Counted from the stretch's first letter, positions 1-5,676 are shown. The stretch is 8,192 nucleotides of DNA from Euryarchaeota archaeon UBA443 (GCA_002499195.1 DAKS01000025.1:1027-9218); one strand, 5' to 3'. Program-made: numbers and translations. Notes: generated by a model not told the origin, from the letters alone.

Positions 1-92
1 AAATATGAAGGGAATGCAATCAAGAAAAAGGCAACACAGAGCACTTGAATTTGCAATTTTTGGTCTTCTTTTACATCGTCAAGAAAGCCCAT
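1..92 (-). CDS. Partial small or membrane protein, N-terminus only (cut by window edge)
   Basis: An open frame starts with ATG at 92-90 and runs off the left edge of the window, so only 30 complete codons are visible. The start is well supported: a strong Shine-Dalgarno sequence AGGAGGA (100-106, minus sense) lies 7 bases upstream. The visible peptide begins MGFLDDVKEDQKLQIQ, a charged amphipathic stretch, and continues into the hydrophobic run VLCVAFFLIAF. This suggests an N-in membrane helix beginning at about residue 17. No family can be named from 30 residues. It is co-oriented with the upstream 179-residue gene, whose stop lies 56 bases away, so the two may be cotranscribed. The strong ribosome-binding site and the sensible hydrophobic pattern are the reasons for calling it; the function is unknown. 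Confidence 0.6.
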   Translation of the reverse strand, partial: MGFLDDVKEDQKLQIQVLCVAFFLIAFPSY

Positions 93-113
93 ACGATTCT
101 CCTCCTGTATTGT

Positions 114-144
114 CCGAAGAGGTGGAGACCTCTATGTATTTCGG
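114..144 (-). other. Hairpin between two minus-strand genes
   Basis: AGAGGT (118-123) and ACCTCT (128-133) form a perfect 6-bp stem around a GGAG loop. CCGAA (114-118) can pair instead with TTCGG (140-144), giving an extended bulged stem. It lies between the stop of the 179-residue gene and the ribosome-binding site of the edge gene. There is no T-tract after it on the minus strand, so it is not a classical terminator. It may be a processing or stability element, or chance. Confidence 0.3.
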
Positions 145-148
145 TAGA

Positions 149-688
149 TTATTCTTCTTCATTTAGATTCATCCATTCCGAATCTGGAGTATATGGCCAT
201 GCATTTTTCTCGGTGTTGAAACCTAATGATGCGAAGGAACGTCGTGATTTTTTCCATGTTGGAAGGAGAAAACCAATCTTTGATCGTTCTCCAAACGTCC
301 ATCGCCATGGGCATCGAGGTAGATTTGCAACCCAATGTTGCATCAAATGCTGAATCTTTGGATGTTGAGGGCCACCTGGAAGAATCCACGAACAGATGTG
401 AACTGCTCCTGCCGAACCTCGAACTTCGGACCATGTTGTCAGTTCAAGTCCCATCAATGGTCCATCGAGAACTTTCAATCCAAGCGTTCGTGCCGATTGA
501 GCCATCGGCATAATGATAGCAAAACGATCGACGAGGCGTGCGCCTTCATGTCGTTCGAGAGACCATCCTTTGTCTTCACATAGTTTCCTGAGCGATCGGA
601 TGCAATCGACTGGAGCGACGCTCAGTTCAAGATCGAGACTGTTTCGTCGCACCATGTTAATCGTACCTATCACTATGGCAAGAACCAT
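149..688 (-). CDS. Hypothetical protein, 179 aa, downstream of the ribosomal stalk operon
   Basis: I do not recognise this protein. It reads as a soluble, mixed alpha/beta protein with no signal peptide or membrane helix. Visible landmarks are a basic/acidic N-terminal segment (RSLRKLCEDKGWSLERHEG, about residues 31-49), a central beta-like part ending SWILPGGPQHPKIQHL, a tryptophan-rich stretch (HWVANLPRCPWRWTFGE) and an acidic C-terminus EWMNLNEEE. The overall composition looks like a real protein. The start is uncertain: ATG at 688, in-frame GTG at 673 and ATG at 655 are all possible. Only the last has even a weak AGGT upstream (665-668), and MVRRNSLDLELSV is a plausible N-terminus. The gene follows rpl12 on the same strand after a 136-base structured gap. 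Linkage to translation is suggested by position only. Confidence 0.65.
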   Translation of the reverse strand: MVLAIVIGTINMVRRNSLDLELSVAPVDCIRSLRKLCEDKGWSLERHEGARLVDRFAIIMPMAQSARTLGLKVLDGPLMGLELTTWSEVRGSAGAVHICSWILPGGPQHPKIQHLMQHWVANLPRCPWRWTFGERSKIGFLLPTWKKSRRSFASLGFNTEKNAWPYTPDSEWMNLNEEE

Positions 689-703
689 GCGATGCTAGGG
701 TTA

Positions 704-761
704 CGCTGCGTGAATCTCATCCAGGGATGAGATGACCTCCACAGGTTGAGTTCACGCAACG
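704..761. other. Branched inverted-repeat structure (three-way junction) in the gap after rpl12
   Basis: TGCGTGAA (707-714) pairs perfectly with TTCACGCA (751-758), and the stem extends past one mismatch (C704-G761, G705-C760). Inside it are two further hairpins placed end to end. TCTCATCC (715-722) pairs with GGATGAGA (725-732), and ACCT (735-738) pairs with AGGT (743-746) around CCAC. Together they predict a compact three-way junction. On the plus strand the third hairpin gains two wobble pairs (G734-U747, U733-G748) that become A/C mismatches on the minus strand. The structure has no T-tract. It could be a non-coding RNA, a processing site or a DNA-level element; the sequence does not decide. 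Confidence 0.5.
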
Positions 762-773
762 CTTTGGAATCAG

Positions 774-792
774 TTGATGCCTTCGGCATCAA
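774..792 (-). other. Perfect hairpin downstream of rpl12
   Basis: TTGATGCC (774-781) and GGCATCAA (785-792) form an uninterrupted 8-bp stem with a 3-base loop (GAA in minus sense). It begins 33 bases after the rpl12 stop on the minus strand. This is a natural place for 3'-end formation or mRNA stabilisation of the ribosomal transcript. No T-run follows, and archaeal termination usually depends on T-runs, so a terminator call would be weak. Confidence 0.4.
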
Positions 793-824
793 TGATCTTG
801 AGCGATGTGTTTCTAGTTCTGAAC

Positions 825-1130
825 TCAACCAAAGAGAGAACCAAGACCTTCGAAACCGCCAGCTTCCTCTTCTTCCTCTTCCTCTGCTTCTTCAGCAGCG
901 GCAGGGGCGTCAGCAGCGCCGCCAGCAGCAGGAGCTGCAGCAGCGGCAGGAGCAGCGACGGCTTGGGTCATTGCTTCAGCGATGTCGACACCAGCGAGTG
1001 AAGCAACAAGTGCCTTTACTCGGGATGCATCTACATCTACACCAGCAGCCTTTAGAGTGGCTGTGATGTTATCTTCGGTCATATCTTTTTCAGCAGCGTG
1101 CAGTAGCATAGCAGCATAAACGTATTCCAT
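825..1130 (-). CDS. rpl12: 50S ribosomal protein L12 (archaeal P1-like stalk protein)
   Basis: This is the archaeal L12/aP1 stalk protein, which sits in dimers on L10 and recruits translation GTPases (aEF1A, aEF2) to the ribosome. At 101 residues it has the usual family length. Residues 1-55 form the helical dimerisation/L10-binding domain (MEYVYAAMLLHAAEKD, then ITATLKAAGVDVDASRVKALVASLAGVD in outline). An Ala/Pro/Gly-rich flexible hinge and an acidic block of consecutive glutamates follow. The tail GGFEGLGSLFG is the factor-binding motif, nearly the same as the L10 tail next door. The start is fixed by a strong Shine-Dalgarno GAGGTGA (1137-1143) six bases before ATG. It lies 24 bases after rpl10 in the same operon. 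It is not homologous to bacterial L7/L12, which supports an archaeal source. Confidence 0.95.
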   Translation of the reverse strand: MEYVYAAMLLHAAEKDMTEDNITATLKAAGVDVDASRVKALVASLAGVDIAEAMTQAVAAPAAAAAPAAGGAADAPAAAEEAEEEEEEEAGGFEGLGSLFG

Positions 1131-1154
1131 TTCATTTCACCTCAATGTTTTGTT

Positions 1155-2174
1155 TCAGCCGAAGAGATCTCCGAGGCCGTCGAATCCGCCGCCCTCTTCT
1201 TCCTCTTCCTCTTCTTCCTCTTCTGCCTCGGCTGGGGCATCAGACGCACTCTCAACGACAGCTGCAGCGGATGCTGCTGAAGCAGCAGCACCAAGCATAG
1301 CAGCCAATTCGTCGTCAAGGGCGGAGGAGTCAAGCGAGCCTGCAATACCTATAGCACTGCTGTGGGCTCGTCCGAGAAGGTGAGGCAGGGTTTCAGCGGT
1401 TGTGATCGCTGCCTCAAGTGCAACAGCAAGCGCTTCTCCGCTTGCCTTTGCGAGCAATGTTGGCATGGTTTGTGATGTAAACCATGTGATGTTGCAAGCG
1501 AGATTGAATCCGCCAGCAGCCATGCCAATGAGATCTTGTTCAAATTGCTCATAGTCGATATCGAGTGTAGATGGTGAGAAGACAACGCCATCTTCGTAGG
1601 TTCCACAAAGTCGTAGACCTGTAACGATTGGCTTGATTCCGATTTGACCTAGGAGCATACCGAGATCGCCTTCGAAGACTTCACCAGCTTTGAGAGCAAC
1701 GTGTTGCTTTTGGATGTGGACGGAACCGCCCATGATCTTTGCAGGAATCCCAACGGAGTTCAAATCACCAACGATTGGACCAGGTGGCATACCAGTGTCT
1801 TGCTTCTCGACGATAATGTCGACAGGAGCAACGTCACCAGGCTTTGCAGGGCGACCTGCTTCGGTCTTCTTCAATTCTGAGAACACTTCGAAGGAGTTGT
1901 ACTTGGATGTGGAAACAAAAGCAGGTTGAACCGCCCCATCGAAGAGTTCTTCGAGAACGGCGAGGTCCTTGCCTGCTTGTTCCCAAGCAAGTCGCATCAA
2001 GCGCTTCTTTGCAACACGTATTTCCATATTGTCACGAAGACCAGAACGCATACCGATCATGGTATCTGCAGGAACGCCGTGAATATCGATAACTGCGAGT
2101 GTTTCTCCAGCACTGATAACCTCGAAGAGATCTTTGACCGCGTCACGCTTCCATGACATAACCTTTGGAATCAA
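1155..2174 (-). CDS. rpl10: 50S ribosomal protein L10 (archaeal P0 type, acidic stalk base)
   Basis: This protein is the base of the ribosomal stalk: it binds 23S rRNA next to L11 and carries several L12 dimers. The 339 residues match the long archaeal/eukaryotic P0 form. Residues 1-105 are the RNA-binding domain with the family's W-K start (MSWKRDAVKDLFEVI). About 106-185 is the P0-specific insertion, with GMPPGPIVGDLNSVGIPAKI and IQKQHVALKAGEVF. The helical L12-binding spine follows, then an Ala-rich and poly-Glu hinge, ending GGGFDGLGDLFG. The start is TTG at 2174-2172. It overlaps the rpl1 stop (TTGA) and has a strong GAGGTGAT upstream. The first ATG (2159-2157, MSWKRD) has only AAAGG two bases before it. 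Translation is probably coupled to rpl1. Confidence 0.95.
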   Translation of the reverse strand: MIPKVMSWKRDAVKDLFEVISAGETLAVIDIHGVPADTMIGMRSGLRDNMEIRVAKKRLMRLAWEQAGKDLAVLEELFDGAVQPAFVSTSKYNSFEVFSELKKTEAGRPAKPGDVAPVDIIVEKQDTGMPPGPIVGDLNSVGIPAKIMGGSVHIQKQHVALKAGEVFEGDLGMLLGQIGIKPIVTGLRLCGTYEDGVVFSPSTLDIDYEQFEQDLIGMAAGGFNLACNITWFTSQTMPTLLAKASGEALAVALEAAITTAETLPHLLGRAHSSAIGIAGSLDSSALDDELAAMLGAAASAASAAAVVESASDAPAEAEEEEEEEEEEGGGFDGLGDLFG

Positions 2175-2815
2175 ATGATCACCTCGACTCGAGTAGAAGG
2201 ACCCATTGTCGTCTTGACAAAGAGGGAACGAATGTTACCTGCGCCACGCTCAAGGCGTCCAACAACACGGTTGTAGACTTCCATAGCATTAGCAAGGAGT
2301 TCTTCTTGAGATTGCTCAACCGTTCCAATAACAGCATGGAAGGTCATCTTGTCACCGGACTTGACGACAACTGTGGTCTGTAATCCTGTAGCAAGAGCAC
2401 CGGGGTCGAGAGTTGGTGGAACTGGTCGAGGCATTTTACCTCGTGGACCGAGAACGGTACCGAGATAACGTCCAATCAATCCCATGTGTGGAACTTCAGA
2501 CAAGAAGAAATCGAATTGGTTAGCAATTTTCTTTGCTCGACCTTTGTTTCCTCCAAGTTCTTCAATTTCTGGAGGAGTGATTACGTGAATACCTGCTTCA
2601 CGGGCACGAGTTGCAGCTTCTCCAGCAGCAAACATTGCGATCTTGACTTCACGTCCACGACCGGATGGAAGACGAATCTCTTCCTTGATACGGTTGGTTG
2701 GATTCTTCAAATCGACATCCTTGATAGTAAATGCGATGTCGATCGATTGCACGAATTTACGCTCAGGAGCGTCTTCGATGGCTTGCTTGATGGCGGTATT
2801 GATGTTTTCTTCCAT
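2171..2815 (-). CDS. rpl1: 50S ribosomal protein L1
   Basis: L1 binds helix 77 of 23S rRNA to form the mobile L1 stalk that helps deacylated tRNA leave the E site. In archaea and bacteria it also represses its own mRNA. The 214-residue length is normal for archaeal L1. The N- and C-terminal parts of domain I flank domain II. The domain II signature is visible at about residues 118-133 as RYLGTVLGPRGKMPRP, followed by the conserved TLDPG region. Late in the protein, LFVKTTMGPSTRVEV closes domain I. ATG at 2815 is supported by GAGGTGA (2822-2828) six bases upstream. The stop overlaps the rpl10 start. A hairpin directly upstream of the ribosome-binding site is a candidate autoregulatory element (separate entry). 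Confidence 0.96.
   Translation of the reverse strand: MEENINTAIKQAIEDAPERKFVQSIDIAFTIKDVDLKNPTNRIKEEIRLPSGRGREVKIAMFAAGEAATRAREAGIHVITPPEIEELGGNKGRAKKIANQFDFFLSEVPHMGLIGRYLGTVLGPRGKMPRPVPPTLDPGALATGLQTTVVVKSGDKMTFHAVIGTVEQSQEELLANAMEVYNRVVGRLERGAGNIRSLFVKTTMGPSTRVEVII
2178..2185 (-). promoter_or_regulatory. Ribosome-binding site that fixes the TTG start of rpl10
   Basis: In minus sense the site reads GAGGTGAT, with the GAGGTG core five bases before TTG at 2174. It resembles the sites before rpl1 and rpl12 (GAGGTGA), which supports TTG over the ATG 15 bases further in. It lies inside the last codons of rpl1. Confidence 0.7.
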
Positions 2816-2829
2816 ATCGTCTCACCTCT

Positions 2830-2858
2830 GCAGTCAGCGAGGCTTTCGCCTCTCCTGC
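2830..2858 (-). promoter_or_regulatory. Candidate L1-binding hairpin overlapping the rpl1 translation start region
   Basis: In mRNA (minus) sense, GCAG (2858-2855) pairs with CTGC (2833-2830) and GAGGC (2852-2848) pairs with GCCTC (2843-2839), capped by a GAAA tetraloop. The two helices are separated by an asymmetric internal loop, GA on the 5' side and GCTGA on the 3' side. Two short helices around such a loop are the general form of L1 sites in rRNA and in archaeal L1 mRNAs. The structure ends exactly where the rpl1 Shine-Dalgarno begins, so a bound protein would block initiation. The structure is seen; the L1 role is inferred. Confidence 0.45.
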
Positions 2859-2875
2859 GGTTCGTGATGTTTGTT

Positions 2876-3157
2876 TCAGTTAAAGCGCTCGTCCCATTCT
2901 CCTTTGCTAATGATTTCGAGGGCTTCGTTAGCCCAGTGACCTTCGACCTTGACTCTCATTGAGACACAGGTTCCGATGACTTCTCGGGTCTGTGCCTTGA
3001 GATCGGCTCCAGTCAGGTGGCCGAGATCTGCTTTTTCACGAGCGACGTTCATCGCTTGCTCAAGAGTCAGGTTTTCGACAGCGGCGTCAAGGCTCCCATT
3101 GCACTTCTGTACCCCTAGTTGCTTGATAATCAACTTCGAGGTCCATGGCTTTGGCAT
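2876..3157 (-). CDS. rpl11: 50S ribosomal protein L11, C-terminal domain only
   Basis: This matches the C-terminal rRNA-binding domain of archaeal L11, which holds the GTPase-associated centre of 23S rRNA. Recognisable parts are TSKLIIKQLGVQK (family: TxALIKKELGIEK), ENLTLEQAMNVAREK, and LTGADLKAQTREVIGTCVSM, the classical L11 signature region, followed by the VEG and acidic tail. The protein is 93 residues; archaeal L11 is normally about 160. The whole N-terminal domain with its GPPLGP motif is missing. A TGA stop lies in frame three codons upstream of the ATG, and no frame of the 164-base upstream region carries the missing domain. The start has AAGGAG (3168-3173) ten bases before it and a TATA element further up. 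The usual Gly after VSM is Arg here. First gene of the operon; 60 bases separate it from rpl1. Confidence 0.88.
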   Translation of the reverse strand: MPKPWTSKLIIKQLGVQKCNGSLDAAVENLTLEQAMNVAREKADLGHLTGADLKAQTREVIGTCVSMRVKVEGHWANEALEIISKGEWDERFN

Positions 3158-3210
3158 TGCATCTCAACTCCTTCCATACGAACGTAGGCAACCCTGCGAC
3201 CAAACTCCCC

Positions 3211-3218
3211 TATTTAAT
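3211..3218 (-). promoter_or_regulatory. TATA box of the ribosomal stalk operon
   Basis: ATTAAATA in minus sense is the best archaeal TATA match upstream of rpl11. Transcription would start about 25 bases on, near 3189, giving a leader of about 30 bases that contains the rpl11 Shine-Dalgarno. This is the expected layout for a leadered, highly expressed operon. The start site is inferred from spacing only. Confidence 0.6.
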
Positions 3219-3292
3219 CGCGACGCGGGTTTTGGCAAATGCTCAATGTTCGAAATTGGGTGATTCTTTGTCAAATCAGTGCACCACTTTGC

Positions 3293-3298
3293 TTATAT
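3293..3298 (+). promoter_or_regulatory. TATA box of the surface protein gene, predicting a leaderless mRNA
   Basis: TTATAT within gcttatatca is centred 26 bases before the A of the ATG at 3322. That is the usual archaeal TATA-to-start distance, so transcription probably begins at or next to the start codon. No Shine-Dalgarno is present before this gene, which agrees with a leaderless message. Confidence 0.65.
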
Positions 3299-3321
3299 CA
3301 ATATTCATATGACGACACGAT

Positions 3322-5631
3322 ATGAACGCCTTTACACGTAGCCTTGGAATCATCATCATCGCCCTCATGGTACTTACTCTTCCAACGATGGAAGGAAAAC
3401 AAAACGGAATCCACAATCAAGCTGGAAGTGGATGTTCATGTCATTACGGCAGTACCGCAACGCTCAGTGAGAATTTCCCTTCAACCTATACTGCAGGACA
3501 GACATATAGTATCCAAATTTCAGCTTCAGGAGGCGTTTCAGGAAGCAATGGAGGATTCAATGTCGTCGTCGACAAAGGTACACTTTCTACCCCCGGTACC
3601 GGAATCATGTCCGTCAAGGTGGACAGTTCTGGCCAATCCGCTACCCACACCACCAACTCGTACCGTTCTTGGTCGTTTGATTGGACTGCGCCCTCTACTG
3701 GAAGCGGCACAACCAGCGTCGATATTGCAGTTCTAACTGCAAATGGTAACAATGCCAATAGTGGTGATGGGTGGACATCATCTTCGATCACTATTCCCGA
3801 AGGATCCTCCAACACTGCGCCTACAGCCTCAAACGTGTACATTAGTGACATGCCAGGGCCTACAACAGCCATTACACAAGCCTATTACGATGTAGATCTG
3901 TTCAGTAATTACGATTTCAACGATGCGGATGGTGATGCTGATTCCGGAACAGAAATTCGATGGAAGAAAGGGGGAACAACAGTGCCCCAATACAACGACC
4001 TCAATTTGCTCAGTCAGAGTGCTACTTCAATCGGAGACATCTGGACTATGACCATCACGCCGAATGACGGAACCGATCTCGGAACTGAAGTTACTTCATC
4101 CAACTCTGTTGAAATCATTGACTACGATGCGGATGGTGACGGATATGGCGACCAGAGTGATGCATTCCCGAACGATGAGAACGAATGGGCAGACTCGGAC
4201 AGTGATGGTGTTGGCGATAATGCTGATGCATTCCCGAACGATGCTTCTGAGACAATGGATTCCGACAACGATGGCGTTGGAGATAATGCTGATGCATTCC
4301 CGAACGATGCTTCTGAGACAATGGATTCCGACAACGATGGTGTTGGCGATAACGCTGATGCGTTTCCGAACGACGCTACGGAAACAGTCGATTCAGACAA
4401 CGATGGCGTTGGTGATAACGCTGATGTATTCCCAACCGATTCGAATGAGTGGCTTGACAGTGACAGTGATGGTGTAGGAGATAATGCAGATGCATTCCCA
4501 AATGATGCAACAGAAACAATGGACTCGGACGGAGATAATGTTGGGGATAACGCAGACGAATTCCCCAACGACCCTACTGAAACGACTGACAGTGATGGGG
4601 ATGAAGTCGGTGACAATGCTGACGTTTTTCCGAATGATGCAACCGAAGCGAGCGATGCTGATGAAGACATGATTGGAGACAATGCGGATACCGATGATGA
4701 CAATGATGGTCTTCTTGATACCGAAGAAGCAATCCTTGGAACCGATCCTTTCGATGAAGATACGGATGGAGATGAAGTCAACGACTTCGAAGATGCCCTT
4801 CCACTGGACCCAAATGAAACGCTCGATTTTGATGGCGATGGTTTAGGCGACAATACAGACCCTGACGATGATAATGACGGAGTTGATGATGAGCAAGAAT
4901 TTTCGGACGGAACCGACCGCCTAGATCCCGATTCCGATGATGATGGCGTTCTCGATGGTGATGATGTATTCCCAATGGATGCATCAGAAACGGATGATTC
5001 AGACAACGATGGAGTTGGCGATAATGCTGATGCATTCCCGAACGACCCACTTGAGACTATGGATTCTGATGCAGATGGAGTAGGTGACAATTCTGATGCA
5101 TTCCCGAACGATGCAACAGAAACAATGGACTCGGACGGAGACACTGTAGGCGATAATGCAGATGCATTCCCAGTTGATGCTTCAGAGACAATGGATTCCG
5201 ACAATGATGGCGTCGGTGATAACGCAGATGCATTCCCTAATGATGAAACTGAAACTATGGACAGCGACGGTGATGGCGTCGGTGATAATGAACAAAAGAA
5301 GGCTCAGGAAGAAGCAGATGCTGCCAAGATGCAAATGATGATCATCATTGGCGTTGTTATTGTCTTGGCTGCACTAGGAGGAGTCCTTTTCATGCGCCGA
5401 AATGGTTCCGATGAATTGGAACCGAAGGTAACAACACCTCTACCGCAAATTGATTCCGTACAATCCCCGCAGCCTCTGTATCCTACACAAGAAGCTCAAG
5501 CTGTTCAACAACAGGTTGTTGCAGAGCCTGCCGTCGAGAATCAATGGACCGATGAGAATGGACATACATGGCGAAAAATGAGCGATGGATCGACCTTGTG
5601 GTGGAATGGAACCGACTGGCAGAATGTTTAG
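3322..5631 (+). CDS. Large secreted, membrane-anchored protein with Reeler-like domain and thrombospondin type 3 repeats
   Basis: A cell-surface protein of 769 residues. Residues 1-25 are a signal peptide (LGIIIIALMVLTL core). About 28-160 resemble the Reeler / choice-of-anchor-V domain: an early Cys-His cluster GSGCSCHYG (Cys38, Cys40, His41), then YTAGQTYSIQI, GGFNVVVDKGTL and SWSFDWTAP. About 165-265 look like an Ig/cadherin-like domain. Residues 269-656 hold about 17 Asp-rich units, mostly 22 residues long (DSDNDGVGDNADAFPNDASE), of the thrombospondin type 3 calcium-binding kind. A short charged linker leads to one membrane helix (about 672-691, IIIGVVIVLAALGGVLFM), a basic stop and a Gln/Pro-rich cytosolic tail. 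The tail ends in a Trp-rich motif (742-769, with GSTLWWNGTDW). The long acidic repeat rod probably holds the N-terminal domains away from the cell. Ligand and role are unknown. It lies 45 bases before the ABC genes. Confidence 0.9.
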   Translation: MNAFTRSLGIIIIALMVLTLPTMEGKQNGIHNQAGSGCSCHYGSTATLSENFPSTYTAGQTYSIQISASGGVSGSNGGFNVVVDKGTLSTPGTGIMSVKVDSSGQSATHTTNSYRSWSFDWTAPSTGSGTTSVDIAVLTANGNNANSGDGWTSSSITIPEGSSNTAPTASNVYISDMPGPTTAITQAYYDVDLFSNYDFNDADGDADSGTEIRWKKGGTTVPQYNDLNLLSQSATSIGDIWTMTITPNDGTDLGTEVTSSNSVEIIDYDADGDGYGDQSDAFPNDENEWADSDSDGVGDNADAFPNDASETMDSDNDGVGDNADAFPNDASETMDSDNDGVGDNADAFPNDATETVDSDNDGVGDNADVFPTDSNEWLDSDSDGVGDNADAFPNDATETMDSDGDNVGDNADEFPNDPTETTDSDGDEVGDNADVFPNDATEASDADEDMIGDNADTDDDNDGLLDTEEAILGTDPFDEDTDGDEVNDFEDALPLDPNETLDFDGDGLGDNTDPDDDNDGVDDEQEFSDGTDRLDPDSDDDGVLDGDDVFPMDASETDDSDNDGVGDNADAFPNDPLETMDSDADGVGDNSDAFPNDATETMDSDGDTVGDNADAFPVDASETMDSDNDGVGDNADAFPNDETETMDSDGDGVGDNEQKKAQEEADAAKMQMMIIIGVVIVLAALGGVLFMRRNGSDELEPKVTTPLPQIDSVQSPQPLYPTQEAQAVQQQVVAEPAVENQWTDENGHTWRKMSDGSTLWWNGTDWQNV
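4126..5289 (+). repeat. Tandem coding repeat array (66-bp units, thrombospondin type 3)
   Basis: About 17 units, most 66 bp (22 codons), encode D-x-D-x-D-G-x-G-D-N-x-D-x-F-P-N-D motifs. Two places break the register with longer D-rich inserts (around 4690-4765 and 4858-4935), splitting the array into a left block of 8 units and a right block of about 6. Aspartate ladders of this type bind calcium in thrombospondin-type proteins. Confidence 0.9.
4216..4340 (+). repeat. Recent 66-bp tandem duplication inside the array
   Basis: Bases 4216-4274 and 4282-4340 are identical over 59 bases at a 66-base offset, including third codon positions. Other units encode the same peptide with different codons. 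This points to a recent unit duplication or gene conversion between neighbours. Confidence 0.85.
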
Positions 5632-5647
5632 GACTCCCCTGAGAACA

Positions 5648-5655
5648 TCTAAATC
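5648..5655 (+). promoter_or_regulatory. Possible TATA element before the ABC transporter genes
   Basis: TCTAAATC is centred about 26 bases before the ATG at 5677, matching the spacing seen for the surface protein gene. There is no clear Shine-Dalgarno before the ATPase gene, so a leaderless transcript starting here is reasonable. The match to the TATA consensus is weaker than for the other two promoters. Confidence 0.35.
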
Positions 5656-5676
5656 AGTCCGTTAAATGGCAATGAT

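Noticed and set aside
45..583. Overlapping plus-strand open frames at the left end.
   Set aside because: They overlap the better-supported minus-strand 179-residue gene and the edge gene, have no ribosome-binding site or promoter, and read as shadow frames.
704..761. The branched structure considered as a tRNA or tRNA fragment.
   Set aside because: Only two inner arms exist, there is no TTC-type T loop and no acceptor end, and the arm lengths do not fit.
774..792. The hairpin after rpl12 considered as an intrinsic terminator.
   Set aside because: No T-run follows on the minus strand, so it is reported only as a hairpin.
746..1383. Plus-strand open frames rich in Gln, Arg or Ser opposite rpl12 and the end of rpl10.
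   Set aside because: They are the complement of the Ala/Glu-rich hinges of the stalk proteins and have low-complexity composition.
3158..3321. The missing L11 N-terminal domain hidden by a frameshift upstream.
   Set aside because: Reading the minus strand in all three frames gives no GPPLGP-like or other N-terminal L11 sequence. The segment contains stops and the promoter.
4122..5204. A 360-codon open frame on the minus strand, antisense to the repeat array, rich in Ser and Ala.
   Set aside because: It is a by-product of the Asp-rich 66-bp repeats, whose complement avoids stops. Its repeats mirror the sense units, and it has no ribosome-binding site or promoter. The sense frame has a signal peptide and known domains.
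4126..5289. Regular repeats considered as a CRISPR array.
   Set aside because: There are no unique spacers. The repeats are contiguous, in frame and encode thrombospondin type 3 motifs.
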